A stretch of DNA of 11,865 nucleotides, taken from NCBI GenBank assembly GCA_001970855.1, contig LSSN01003055.1, forward strand, positions 1 through 11,865. The letters are read 5' to 3'. Positions 1-7,329 of the stretch are shown here, piece by piece. This stretch comes from Smittium culicis. Taxonomy: Eukaryota; Kickxellomycota; Harpellomycetes; Harpellales; Legeriomycetaceae. Position 1 is the first letter of the stretch, and every line of letters begins with the position of its first letter. The notes under the pieces are model-generated. The model ran no database searches, was not told the origin of the DNA, and saw only the letters and a list, made by a program, of their open reading frames with translations. The translations under genes were made by a program, and so were the position numbers.

Positions 1-144
1 TTTGATCGTATCTGAAAATAGATTTGATCTTTTTTGGTTCATTTTTTTTATAATAGTGGGCTTGGGGGTTCCTTGAGGGAGATTTCCCTTCAGGACATCG
101 CTAAACGTGTTTCTAGCACGTTTAATAGGCTTTTCGTTGGCCAT
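1..144 (-). CDS. N-terminus of an unidentified protein, cut by the window edge (possible LINE ORF1)
   Basis: An ATG at 144-142 on the minus strand opens a frame of 48 codons without a stop that runs off the left edge. The start has A at -3 and G at +4, a good eukaryotic context. The visible peptide begins MANEKPIKRARNTF and is rich in Lys, Arg, Asn and Ser, with no membrane segment or signal peptide. It lies just past the point where the 3'-flank homology between the two gene units ends (about 324), which suggests inserted DNA. A basic N-terminus after an A-rich leader is compatible with the first ORF of a non-LTR retrotransposon, but I see no diagnostic motif. It could equally be an ordinary host gene. 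Confidence 0.45.
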   Translation of the reverse strand, partial: MANEKPIKRARNTFSDVLKGNLPQGTPKPTIIKKMNQKRSNLFSDTIK

Positions 145-323
145 AGTGGTAGTTAAAGTTTTTTTTTTTTCGTGCTTTTGTTTTTTTTGTATTTTTTTTT
201 GTGTGGGCTTTTTTTTGTGTCGCAAATTAGTCGAAATAATCAAATTCGTTAAATTCGGCGATTTGCGTACTTTTTTTTTCGATTTGGCTAATTAAAACCG
301 TGCACCAAACTTAGGCACTTACA
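145..323 (-). other. A-rich leader (minus strand) upstream of the left-edge reading frame
   Basis: On the plus strand this is a series of long T runs separated by short GT/GC-containing words, so the minus strand reads as an A-rich leader directly before the ATG at 144. A 62-codon plus-strand frame through it (107-295) is almost entirely Phe, Val and Cys from the T runs and is not a credible gene. The stretch may be the 5' UTR of a retroelement or of a host gene. No core promoter element was recognised. Confidence 0.3.
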
Positions 324-461
324 ATTTAATTGCAATGGTTAAACTTTGTCTAAAGAGACCAAACTTGTAAAAAAATGTAGCTCTTGACAAGGTCAACAAA
401 GTTGAATTAATAAGTTAAAGTCGATAGACTACGTGTTCGATGGTTATAGTCAATTTTATTT
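324..461. repeat. Diverged inverted 3'-flank homology, left copy
   Basis: Read on the minus strand, this stretch matches 7539-7661. Shared words include the complements of ttgttgacctt, agagctaca, acaagtttggtctct and ataaccat. The similarity has several indels and substitutions and is clearly lower than that of the central arms. It ends at a shared caattaaat word (left 324-332, right 7653-7661). It shows that the duplication once included the DNA downstream of both genes. Confidence 0.75.
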
Positions 462-548
462 AGAAAGGGCGTAAAAAAAAGTGAATAGTAGATAAGAAAT
501 AAAATTTTATAGATTCTCTAATCCTATTGGCTCGCCCAAGAAAAACTT

Positions 549-579
<31 letters not shown>

Positions 580-738
580 CAGTTTGGGAACTGCTAATTA
601 ATTGTGTTTTTTTATATTTATACAGAACTAGGTATCAATTTTATTGGTCTGCACCCAATCTGATTTAAAAAATTTGACTAATTTTGACATAAATGATTAT
701 TTACCCATGAAACTATTAATCTTAACTCAGTCATGATA
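462..738. other. Gene-free stretch downstream of gene 1
   Basis: AT-rich sequence between the 3'-flank repeat and the putative poly(A) signal of gene 1. Apart from the GA microsatellite at 554-579, I see no gene, RNA or transposon end. It does not obviously align with the equivalent stretch downstream of gene 2 (7330-7538). Confidence 0.4.
554..579. repeat. (AG)13 microsatellite
   Basis: Thirteen uninterrupted AG units. It lies downstream of gene 1 and has no counterpart downstream of gene 2, so it arose or expanded after the duplication, or was lost on the other side. Confidence 0.95.
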
Positions 739-744
739 TTTATT
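739..744 (-). promoter_or_regulatory. Putative polyadenylation signal of gene 1
   Basis: The minus strand reads AATAAA about 58 bases past the stop codon at 802-804, a usual distance for a eukaryotic poly(A) signal. In DNA this AT-rich the hexamer is expected often by chance. Confidence 0.35.
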
Positions 745-801
745 TTGAATATTATACTTTTATACAGTCAAATCAAATTAATTTATATTAGCTATTCGTG
801 T

Positions 802-2073
802 TTAATACAATAAATATTTAGATCTAATTGTCTTAAAATTTTCTAGATTTGAGCTGTACGAGTTGATTATTGACTGATAAGAATCTCCTGATTCCAGCAT
901 AGTTCTGAGTTTTGAGTTTCCGTAATATTTATCGATAACTTCAGTAACAAAGTTAAAACGATCTGGAAATACGTCTCTCATAGCAGTTAAGGTAGCAATA
1001 GCAGAGGCAATTGGTCTGAATACATTCCTATCTTGTATATGCGTTTCAAGGCCACCGCAGTTAATATTCAAGAACTTAGAATCCCAGGGGGCAAAGTACA
1101 TTTGTCTATAAATAACGCCTGGAACATTCAGCGAATTCGCTTTTTGTGCAAGTGACTGTAGACCCAAATCAGCTATATAATCAGCTCCGAATACTTCAAA
1201 TGGAATAGTGGTTCCTCTTCCATCGCTAATGTTGATTTCGGTGAATATACCGGTTCCTGCATAAAATAGTGGGGTGTCTGGAGTCGGGACAAAGCCAGCT
1301 GGAGTATACCAATCAAGCCCTGTTTGATCGAAGAACATATTTCTATCCCATCCCGTCATCTTAATAACTTCAAGCTTTGCTTTTTTGATTGATTTTCCAG
1401 AAAGCTGTTGATCTTTTGGAAGAAATTCTTCATTAAACATAGTAGCCAATTCTCCGATAGTCATACCATGTTGAATAGAAATCGGTGCTTTGCCTAACTG
1501 CGATTCAAATCCGGGGCTTATAACCTCTCCATCGACTACAGTTCCGCCTATAGGATTTGGTCGGTCAAGAACTATAATTTTTTTCTCAGATATAGCAGCT
1601 CCAACTAATGCGTCATATAAGCTCCAAATTCTAGGATAAAATCGAGCTCCAATATCCTGAATATCAAATACAATTACATCAGCATTCATTGAAGTGTAAG
1701 CATTGCTCCAATCTGAACCAGATGTAAAATTGTATGCGTCAGTAACATTTAAGCCAGTAGCCGCATCGGTGTATACTCCGGGAGAAGCTTGGGGGCCGTC
1801 ATAAGTGTCTCCTCTTATTCCACGACCAGGAGCGATTGCGCCTACCATCTTAATTTTGTTACTTTTTAAAATAACATCAATATCGTGATATGCGGATTTA
1901 GTAATAGATGAAGTGTCAAGTACAAATCCAAATTTTACTTTCTTGTTAGCGCATCTATCTTGAATAGATTGGAACCACATGTCAAAACCAATTTTTATGT
2001 TGTCGTTTATGGGAGTATAGCCATGAGCTAATCCCAAGAGAGAAGCAGCGAGAAAAGAGAAGGATATTTTCAT
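802..2073 (-). CDS. Secreted DUF1343/NamZ-like (GH171) protein, copy 1, with altered active-site motifs
   Basis: A 423-residue intron-free frame, full length for the family. Residues 1-18 form a signal peptide (short basic start, hydrophobic core, AHG before the likely cut at Y19), so the protein should be exported. Family landmarks are present: VFDIQDIGARFY at 135-146, LDRPNPI at 169-175, QHGMTIGELA at 201-210, GRGT at 285-288, PGV near 320 and the family-typical C-terminal RSKYLLY. In bacteria NamZ removes N-acetylmuramic acid from the non-reducing end of peptidoglycan fragments. Here the conserved PEHG motif is PGRG (82-85), so the Glu and His are lost. FYTY is FYPR, SPNMP is AGFVP and SEGRGT is SDGRGT. 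Three N-glycosylation sequons (N109, N115, N281) are absent from copy 2. Codons 1-27 match copy 2 exactly at DNA level, while the rest is about 45% identical as protein. The frame is fully open, so selection probably maintains it. It may be a pseudoenzyme or may have a new specificity. Family assignment is firm; activity is doubtful. Confidence 0.9.
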   Translation of the reverse strand: MKISFSFLAASLLGLAHGYTPINDNIKIGFDMWFQSIQDRCANKKVKFGFVLDTSSITKSAYHDIDVILKSNKIKMVGAIAPGRGIRGDTYDGPQASPGVYTDAATGLNVTDAYNFTSGSDWSNAYTSMNADVIVFDIQDIGARFYPRIWSLYDALVGAAISEKKIIVLDRPNPIGGTVVDGEVISPGFESQLGKAPISIQHGMTIGELATMFNEEFLPKDQQLSGKSIKKAKLEVIKMTGWDRNMFFDQTGLDWYTPAGFVPTPDTPLFYAGTGIFTEINISDGRGTTIPFEVFGADYIADLGLQSLAQKANSLNVPGVIYRQMYFAPWDSKFLNINCGGLETHIQDRNVFRPIASAIATLTAMRDVFPDRFNFVTEVIDKYYGNSKLRTMLESGDSYQSIINSYSSNLENFKTIRSKYLLY

Positions 2074-2185
2074 AGTTTCAGCGTTAATAAAAAAAAAATT
2101 ATGAATCGAAATTAAAGATAAAAAGGTTGAAATAACTATAACTTTACAATCATGTAAATAAAGTACATTAGATCTTCACATCAGG

Positions 2186-2195
2186 CTTTTATATA
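2186..2195 (-). promoter_or_regulatory. Putative TATA box of gene 1
   Basis: The minus strand reads TATATAAAAG about 113 bases before the ATG at 2073. The same box at almost the same distance precedes gene 2, because both lie in the near-identical arms. It is the best TATA match in this upstream stretch, but the background is AT-rich. Confidence 0.45.
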
Positions 2196-2667
2196 AAATT
2201 AAAATGCTAACTAATATGACATCTAAATCCAGTAATCGAAAGGTTTTTCAAGCGAATCTTGAAAAATTGGTATAATAAGCTAGATGAAGATAGACGCCGA
2301 ATAGATGCTCTAAAACAGCGCCTATAGTAGATACGGCTTATTATATCGAGGCTTAACTAGGGGAGGATTTATGAAATCGATTCGATAAGCCTAAAAGTTA
2401 GTTTATTTGTTTCATACCCCAGGTTTTTGATATCAACGCTCTTCGCTGGCAATATACTTTCGAGTTTTATGCAACTACCCGCAAATTAATAATTTCTGAC
2501 ACAGTTTGTCAACAGCCCAAACAATACCTGCAGAAAATTTATTTGTTGTAATTACAATTCTTATTATGTAACAGAAAACAGCGTTTATTGACAAATTTTC
2601 GGGTAAAAGCTTGCGTAGTTTCGGACGTTGAAAAACGTCAAGGTTGGTACAATTTGTGCCTAGTTAA

Positions 2668-2855
2668 CCCTTTCACGGGCGATAGACTATTTTTGACCTC
2701 GAAATATAGCCAACAGCGTTCATATAAAATGCTTTATTTCAGTCACTATTTAAATCATTAGTTTGTTTTTGAACAGTTGAAAATAATAAATATACATATA
2801 AATCATAAACGAACCAATAAATTGAGCTTTTCAAATACTGTTTGACGGAAAAGGG
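2668..2855 (+). mobile_element. TTAA-flanked MITE-like element, copy A (188 bp)
   Basis: The left end reads CCCTTTCACGGGC after TTAA (2664-2667) and the right end reads GACGGAAAAGGG. The interior matches the other copies (atatagccaacag, ataaacgaa.caataaatt). The right flank is CCAT instead of TTAA, so the target duplication is lost or mutated there. The same insertion exists at the mirror position 5229-5416, so it predates the inverted duplication or was copied with it. It has no coding capacity. A 75-codon frame over 2739-2966 merely reads through copies A and B. Confidence 0.8.
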
Positions 2856-2929
2856 CCATATTTGCATAGCGTCACAAATAATAATAAAATATGCGCTTAG
2901 GTCAGATGAATGTATAAAATTCGGTTTAA

Positions 2930-3309
2930 CCCTTATCCGCGCGGTAGACAATTTTTGGATGACCAAATATAGCCAATATTGTTCAATTAAAATTCTTTAA
3001 CCCTTTTACGGGCGGTAGACTGTTTTTGATCTACAAATTACAGTCAACTATGTTTTAATAGTATACTTTAATTCCGAGGTCATAAGAATTATTGGTATTT
3101 TATAGAATATCGACAAATAACAGTTATAATTATAAATCATAAACGAATCAATAAATTGGTTTTTTCAAAGAGTGTTGGACGAGAAAGGGTTAATTCCGGG
3201 ACCTTATCAATTTTTGGTTTATTGAAAATTTAAAACAAATAATAAATTTGCTTATAAAATTTAAACGAATCAATAAATTCGCTTATTTAAAGACTGTTGG
3301 GCAAGAAAG
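2930..3309 (+). mobile_element. MITE-like element copy B, split by copy C
   Basis: The left end CCCTTATCCGCGCGGTAGAC follows TTAA (2926-2929). The element is interrupted at an internal TTAA (2997-3000) and resumes at 3194, ending at gactgttgggcaagaaag (about 3309). Its own sequence without the insert is ~187 bases, the family length. Its partner B' (4969-5154) lacks the insert. B and B' resemble each other along their whole length but are much more diverged than the 99% arms, whose inner boundary falls inside B. Confidence 0.8.
3001..3189 (+). mobile_element. MITE-like element copy C, inserted in copy B with a TTAA duplication
   Basis: A 189-base copy with clean ends, CCCTTTTACGGGCGGTAGAC at the left and GACGAGAAAGGG at the right, flanked on both sides by TTAA (2997-3000 and 3190-3193). 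Removing it with one TTAA restores copy B, as B' confirms. TTAA targeting with CCC...GGG ends is characteristic of piggyBac-type transposition. No transposase is present, so it would have moved in trans. Confidence 0.85.
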
Positions 3310-3870
3310 TGATACATAGCATTAAATCGGCCTATTTTTAGAAAATCACGAAATAATCATGCAAAGTATACTGATATAAAACGCTTTCGGGTAAATATTC
3401 AAAGCATTAGCATTGTAATAATTGAATAATTTTTTTGAGTTTAGAGCTCCATATAATATTTTTTTTATGTTAGCCGTTATAGGGCCAACAATTTTATACT
3501 TATTTAAAAAACATAGCTAGTTAACCCTATTATAAATGATTTGTTATTGAATGCGTTGATTTTTATAGCTAATTATTTTTATGCATAATATTTAGATTTA
3601 TCAGATCGTCAATTGTTTGAACAATTTTGGTAGTTCAAAAATATCCAACCATCTCTGAAAGTGTGAATAGTTTTATTTGGGGTTTAAATTTAGTTCATAC
3701 ATGCTAATATATGGGAGATTCAGAACGAAGAGAGCACTTTGATGCAGTTTAATGTTATTGGCCTGAATAATCACTTTTTGTAAGTATTATTGGCGGAGCA
3801 AAATAGGCAGTTTGATTTTTCTGTTTCTTCGTTATAATATAAAGCTTTTATTTGCTAAAAAAGTAAATTT
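3310..3870. other. Gene-free AT-rich spacer
   Basis: No credible reading frame, RNA gene or element was seen. A TTAACCC word occurs at 3521, but the following bases do not match the MITE family. Confidence 0.5.
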
Positions 3871-3958
3871 TTCTACTCGTTGGCCGTTTATTTTTTATGC
3901 GATTTTATGCACTGAAACTCTTTTTGCTATAAAATGACCTCCTCATAAAGAATCATCC
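3871..3958 (+). repeat. Dispersed direct repeat, copy 1
   Basis: This stretch resembles 10431-10519 in the same orientation. Shared words include ctactcgttgg/ctttactcattgg, attttttatgcga, and ctcctcataaagaatc/ctccttcataaagaatc. The two copies are of nearly equal length (88 and 89 bases), with many substitutions. The family is unknown and its true ends cannot be set from two copies. Confidence 0.6.
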
Positions 3959-4663
3959 ATATAGATTAAAGAGAATGGCAAATAATATCTCATTATTATG
4001 ACAAATAAAACTCAGTGGAAATAATTTCCACTAACAATAATCTCATAAAAATTTCTAAATTTTTTTGATAGAAAAATTAAAGATAATTTAAAAATTTATT
4101 TTAAAATAAAACTCTAAAAAGCTTGAATAAATTTACAAATAATTACCCTAAGGAATTTTAGTTTCGCTGTATTTTAAAAATATTGGATCGAATAAACATA
4201 CTTATAACTGGCAATTTTAGTATTACTTTATTATGCCACGGAATCTCATTTTGATATTTAGTGTACTCATTGAAGCTCATTAAATTATTAATTTGAAAAA
4301 TATGCCTTTAAGCTAAATGTTAAAATCAGGCAAATTCCCCTAGAAATTCGGAATAAATGTATGAAACAGGAGAAATATTGTTGAATGTTTCACCTTTTTT
4401 CGGGCAATAAATAGAAGTTTAATTTTTTTTCTTAATTAGTGGTTAGATTCCCGCAAATATTGAAGATTTGTATTATATATATCTCGCAAAAGCTTGAAAT
4501 TAATTGGCGATATCGAACTAATTATTTGGTATTATATCTTTATATATAAATTGTCTTTAATTATATTTAATCTTTGTTAGGCATTAATAATTCAATGGAA
4601 TTCTTATCAGTTTAATTATAATAATGGGATTTAACGAGTTATCTCTTCCCGGCGCTAACAATC
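3959..4663. other. Gene-free AT-rich spacer
   Basis: Low-complexity AT-rich DNA with many A and T runs. I see no gene, RNA or repeat that I can support. Confidence 0.5.
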
Positions 4664-4667
4664 TTAA

Positions 4668-4853
4668 CCCGTTCCTGCGCGGTAGGCTGTTTTTGATCTA
4701 CAAAATATAGCTAACAGTGTTCAATTAAAATAATTCAACTCCAAGACTTAATCACTCAATTATTTATTACATTTAAAAGTAAATTACAAATTTGCTTATA
4801 ATTGCTGACGAATCATTAATGCAGCTTTTTAAATTCTGCTGAACGAGAAAGAT
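4668..4853 (+). mobile_element. MITE-like element, copy D
   Basis: TTAA (4664-4667) is followed by CCCGTTCCTGCGCGGTAGGC, then the family interior (gatctac, aaatatagctaacagtgttcaattaaaat, gacgaatca), and ends near gctgaacgagaaagat. The right TTAA is not intact. The copy is of family length with a divergent centre, so it is probably an old insertion. It lies in the unique part of the spacer with no mirror copy. Confidence 0.7.
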
Positions 4854-4890
4854 ATAAACATGTAAAATTTTATAATATATATATAGCGCC

Positions 4891-4967
4891 TAAACTATAA
4901 ATTAGTTTATTAATTAGCATTGAAACTATATGGAAGGCTCTTTATGAAAGAGTCGTTTTATAGTTTA
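4891..4967. repeat. Small nested inverted repeats (possible hairpin)
   Basis: taaactataaa at 4891-4901 is the exact reverse complement of 4957-4967. Inside lies a 6 bp stem ctcttt/aaagag (4938-4943 and 4947-4952) with an ATG loop. It directly abuts the outer end of element copy B'. It is probably chance or a relic. Confidence 0.35.
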
Positions 4968-4968
4968 T

Positions 4969-5154
4969 CCCTTTCCTTTCCAACAGTCTTAAAATAAGCG
5001 AATTTATTGATTCGTTTTAATTTAAAGCAAATTTATAATTTGTTTTAAATTAACAATAACCAATATTTATAAAAGTCTCGAAATTAAAGTATAATATTTA
5101 TATACATTTGGCCTTATTTGGTAGATCAAAAATTGTCTACCGCGCGGATAAGGG
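4969..5154 (-). mobile_element. MITE-like element copy B', the uninterrupted mirror of copy B
   Basis: Read on the minus strand it begins after TTAA (5155-5158) with CCCTTATCCGCGCGGTAGAC, the same unusual end as copy B, and finishes with ggaaaggg next to TTAT (a changed TTAA). Where copy B carries copy C, this copy has a single TTAA followed by ttcgag, which is the empty site. Only its outermost ~28 bases belong to the 99% arm. Confidence 0.8.
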
Positions 5155-5228
5155 TTAAACCGAGTTTTATACATTCATCTGACCTAAGCGCATATTTTAT
5201 TATTATTTGTGACGCTATGCAAATATGG

Positions 5229-5416
5229 CCCTTTTCCGTCAAACAGTATTTGAAAAGCTCAATTTATTGGTTCGTTTATGATTTATATGTATATTTATTA
5301 TTTTCAACTGTTCAAAAACAAACTAATGATTTAAATAGTGACTGAAATAAAGCATTTTATATGAACGCTGTTGGCTATATTTCGAGGTCAAAAATAGTCT
5401 ATCGCCAGTGAAAGGG
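5229..5416 (-). mobile_element. MITE-like element copy A', mirror of copy A
   Basis: On the minus strand it starts after TTAA (5417-5420) with CCCTTTCACTGGC and ends GACGGAAAAGGG. It differs from copy A by only one or two bases, as expected for DNA inside the arms. A 75-codon frame here (5118-5345) nearly duplicates the peptide read from 2739-2966. It is a by-product of the repeat and is not a gene. Confidence 0.8.
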
Positions 5417-5888
5417 TTAACTAGGCACAAATTGTACCAACCTTGACGTTTTTCAACATCCGAAACTACGCAAGCTTTTACCCGAAAATTCGTCAATAAA
5501 CGCTGTTTTCTGTTACATAATAAGAATTGTAATTACAACAAATAAATTTTCTGCAGGTATTGTTTGGGCTGTTGACAAACTGTGTCAGAAATTATTAATT
5601 TGCGGGTAGTTGCATAAAACTCGAAAGTATATTGCCAGCGAAGAGCGTTGATATCAAAAACCTGGGGTATAAAACAAATAAACTAACTTTTAGGCTTATC
5701 GAATCGATTTTATAAATCCTCCCCTAGTTGAACCTCGATATAATAAGCCGTATCTACTATAGGCGCTGTTTTAGAGCATCTATTCGGCGTCTATCTTCAT
5801 CTAGCTTATTATACCAATTTTTCAAGATTCGCTTGAAAAACCTTTCGATTACTGGATTTAGATGTCATATTAGTTAGCATTTTAATTT

Positions 5889-5898
5889 TATATAAAAG
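5889..5898 (+). promoter_or_regulatory. Putative TATA box of gene 2
   Basis: TATATAAAAG lies about 111 bases before the ATG at 6009, identical to the box upstream of gene 1. The whole ~590-base region between element A' and the ATG is nearly identical in both genes, so the two are likely to be expressed alike. Confidence 0.45.
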
Positions 5899-6008
5899 CC
5901 TGATGTGAAGATCTAATGTACTTTATTTACATGATTGTAAAGTTATAGTTATTTCAACCTTTTTATCTTTATTTCGATTCATAATTTTTTTTTATTAACG
6001 CTGAAACT

Positions 6009-7289
6009 ATGAAAATATCCTTCTCTTTTCTCGCTGCTTCTCTCTTGGGATTAGCTCATGGCTATACTCCCATAAACGACAACATAAAAACCGGATTTGA
6101 AGCTTGGGAAGAATCATTCTCTTCTCCTGACTTCAACAAGGATACAAAATACGCTTTGATTGTAAATCCAACTTCAGTCACTAGAAATCTTGATCTGATA
6201 GCTGATCATTTGATCGCATCAAAAAAAATCAATGTTGTAGCTTTAGCTGGTCCTGAGCATGGTATTAGAGGTGCGGCACAAGCAGGCGATTCTTTAGGCG
6301 GTATTGTTTTTACTGATCGTGCAACTGGTCTACCTGTATATGACGGTTATGCCTTTAGAACAGGTGCTCAATGGAGAGATGCATTTAATTCTATGGGGGC
6401 TGATGTATTGGTATTTGATATTCAAGATGTTGGTGCTAGATTCTATACTTATATATCAACGATGTATGACGCTATGATTGGAGCTATTCTAGCTAACAAA
6501 AAATTTATTGTTTTAGATAGACCTAATCCAATAAATGGAATTGATGTTGATGGAGATATAATGACAGCAGAATTCGCGACATATCTTGGAAGAACCGCTA
6601 TTCCAACTCAACACGGGATGACTGTTGGTGAAATTGCTATGATGTATAACAATGAATTCATTCCCAATGATCCTCAGCTTGCAAACTCTGAACGAAAAAC
6701 TGTCGATCTTCAAGTTTTTAAAATGGAGGGTTGGACAAGAGAGATGTATTATGATCAGACTGGTCTTAACTGGATTTTACCTTCCCCAAATATGCCAAAT
6801 ACTGATACTGCCAAAGTCTTTCCGGGTCAAGGATTATTCGAAGCAACTACTTTTAGTGAAGGAAGGGGGACGTCAACTCCATTCTTTAATTTTGGCGGTA
6901 CAGAAATTGTAGGCGAAAACTTGGTCAAACTTCAAGATGCTATGAACTCACTGAACCTTCCAGGTGTAAAATTCTCTCAGTACTATTTTTCGCCAAAATT
7001 TAGTAAGCTAGCAAATCAGAAAGTTGGCGGACTAAAATTGTATGTTACCGATAGAAATAAGTTCAAATCTATTCCAACAGCGATTGCTCTGTTGTCAACA
7101 ATTAAAAAAATGTTTCCAAACCAATTCGTATACTCGACAGCAGCACCAAATCAGATGCAAATTAGAACTGGTACTAGTTCAGTATATGATATGTTGAACG
7201 CTAACGCAAATTATGAAGATATTATTGCTGATTATCAAGAAAGACTTAAAAATTTTATCGAATTGAGATCCAAGTATCTATTGTATTAG
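6009..7289 (+). CDS. Secreted DUF1343/NamZ-like exo-beta-N-acetylmuramidase (GH171), copy 2
   Basis: A 426-residue intron-free frame spanning the whole family length. The ATG has A at -3. Residues 1-18 are a signal peptide ending AHG, so the mature enzyme starts near Y19 and is probably secreted. Conserved blocks in order: GPEHGIRG at 81-88, VFDIQDVGARFYTY at 135-148, LDRPNPING at 169-177, QHGMTVGEIA at 201-210, LPSPNMP at 257-263, SEGRGTSTPF at 283-292, GLKLYVTDR in the C-terminal part, and RSKYLLY at the end. In bacteria (for example Bacillus subtilis NamZ/YbbC) this family releases MurNAc from peptidoglycan fragments. The PEHG Glu is, to my recollection, a candidate catalytic residue. Here the motif is intact (E83, H84), so activity is plausible. 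One oddity is EATTFSEGRGT in place of the usual EGTN-SEGRGT. No sequons are present. A bacterial family with a eukaryotic secretion signal suggests old horizontal transfer. The divergent neighbour is its diverged paralog. Confidence 0.93.
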   Translation: MKISFSFLAASLLGLAHGYTPINDNIKTGFEAWEESFSSPDFNKDTKYALIVNPTSVTRNLDLIADHLIASKKINVVALAGPEHGIRGAAQAGDSLGGIVFTDRATGLPVYDGYAFRTGAQWRDAFNSMGADVLVFDIQDVGARFYTYISTMYDAMIGAILANKKFIVLDRPNPINGIDVDGDIMTAEFATYLGRTAIPTQHGMTVGEIAMMYNNEFIPNDPQLANSERKTVDLQVFKMEGWTREMYYDQTGLNWILPSPNMPNTDTAKVFPGQGLFEATTFSEGRGTSTPFFNFGGTEIVGENLVKLQDAMNSLNLPGVKFSQYYFSPKFSKLANQKVGGLKLYVTDRNKFKSIPTAIALLSTIKKMFPNQFVYSTAAPNQMQIRTGTSSVYDMLNANANYEDIIADYQERLKNFIELRSKYLLY

Positions 7290-7323
7290 CTTTTACTACC
7301 TTTAAAAACTATAAGTTAATTTA

Positions 7324-7329
7324 AATAAA
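7324..7329 (+). promoter_or_regulatory. Putative polyadenylation signal of gene 2
   Basis: AATAAA begins 35 bases past the TAG stop. The spacing is plausible, but chance occurrence is likely in such AT-rich sequence. Confidence 0.35.

Larger units (their letters stand above)
1992..2957 (+). repeat. Central inverted repeat, left arm (~99% identical to 5127-6090)
   Basis: Reverse-complement comparison with 5127-6090 by eye gives about eight substitutions and two single-base indels over ~965 bases. The indels are one base in the poly-A run near 2089-2098 and one extra T near 2112. The arm covers the first 27 codons of gene 1, its promoter, ~590 bases of upstream DNA, element copy A, and the start of element copy B. 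It ends sharply inside codon 28 on one side and inside copy B on the other. Confidence 0.95.
5127..6090 (-). repeat. Central inverted repeat, right arm
   Basis: Mirror of 1992-2957. It contains the start of copy B', copy A', the promoter of gene 2, and codons 1-27 of gene 2. The last shared bases are aacataaaaa at 6081-6090. From 6091 the two genes differ at many positions. The spacer between the arms is about 2.2 kb. Confidence 0.95.

Noticed and set aside
107..295. A 62-codon plus-strand frame rich in Phe and Val
   Set aside because: It is produced by long T runs. The opposite strand has a better candidate start at 144.
2739..2966. A 75-codon minus-strand frame, with an almost identical 75-codon plus-strand frame at 5118-5345
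   Set aside because: The near-identity comes from the inverted arms, not from protein conservation. The frame runs across the transposon-like copies A and B and the DNA between them, and shows no domain. The two differ by amino-acid-changing bases only.
3521..3570. A TTAACCC word that could be another element end
   Set aside because: The following sequence lacks the CGGGCGGTAGA and atatagccaa words of the family, and no matching right end was found at the expected distance.
2857..5228. CRISPR-like or centromere-like repeat array in the spacer
   Set aside because: The repeated units are ~188 bp elements with transposon-like ends, in both orientations and at irregular distances, without regular spacers.
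1992..6090. Assembly artefact as the explanation of the inverted arms
   Set aside because: The arms differ at about ten positions, one side carries an extra 193-base insertion just past the boundary, and the two gene bodies are strongly different. A false duplication would not produce this. Long reads would still be worth checking.
6513..6912. Two frames inside gene 2, minus 6513-6713 and plus 6652-6912
   Set aside because: Both are shadows in other frames of a clearly coding gene and have no recognisable family features.
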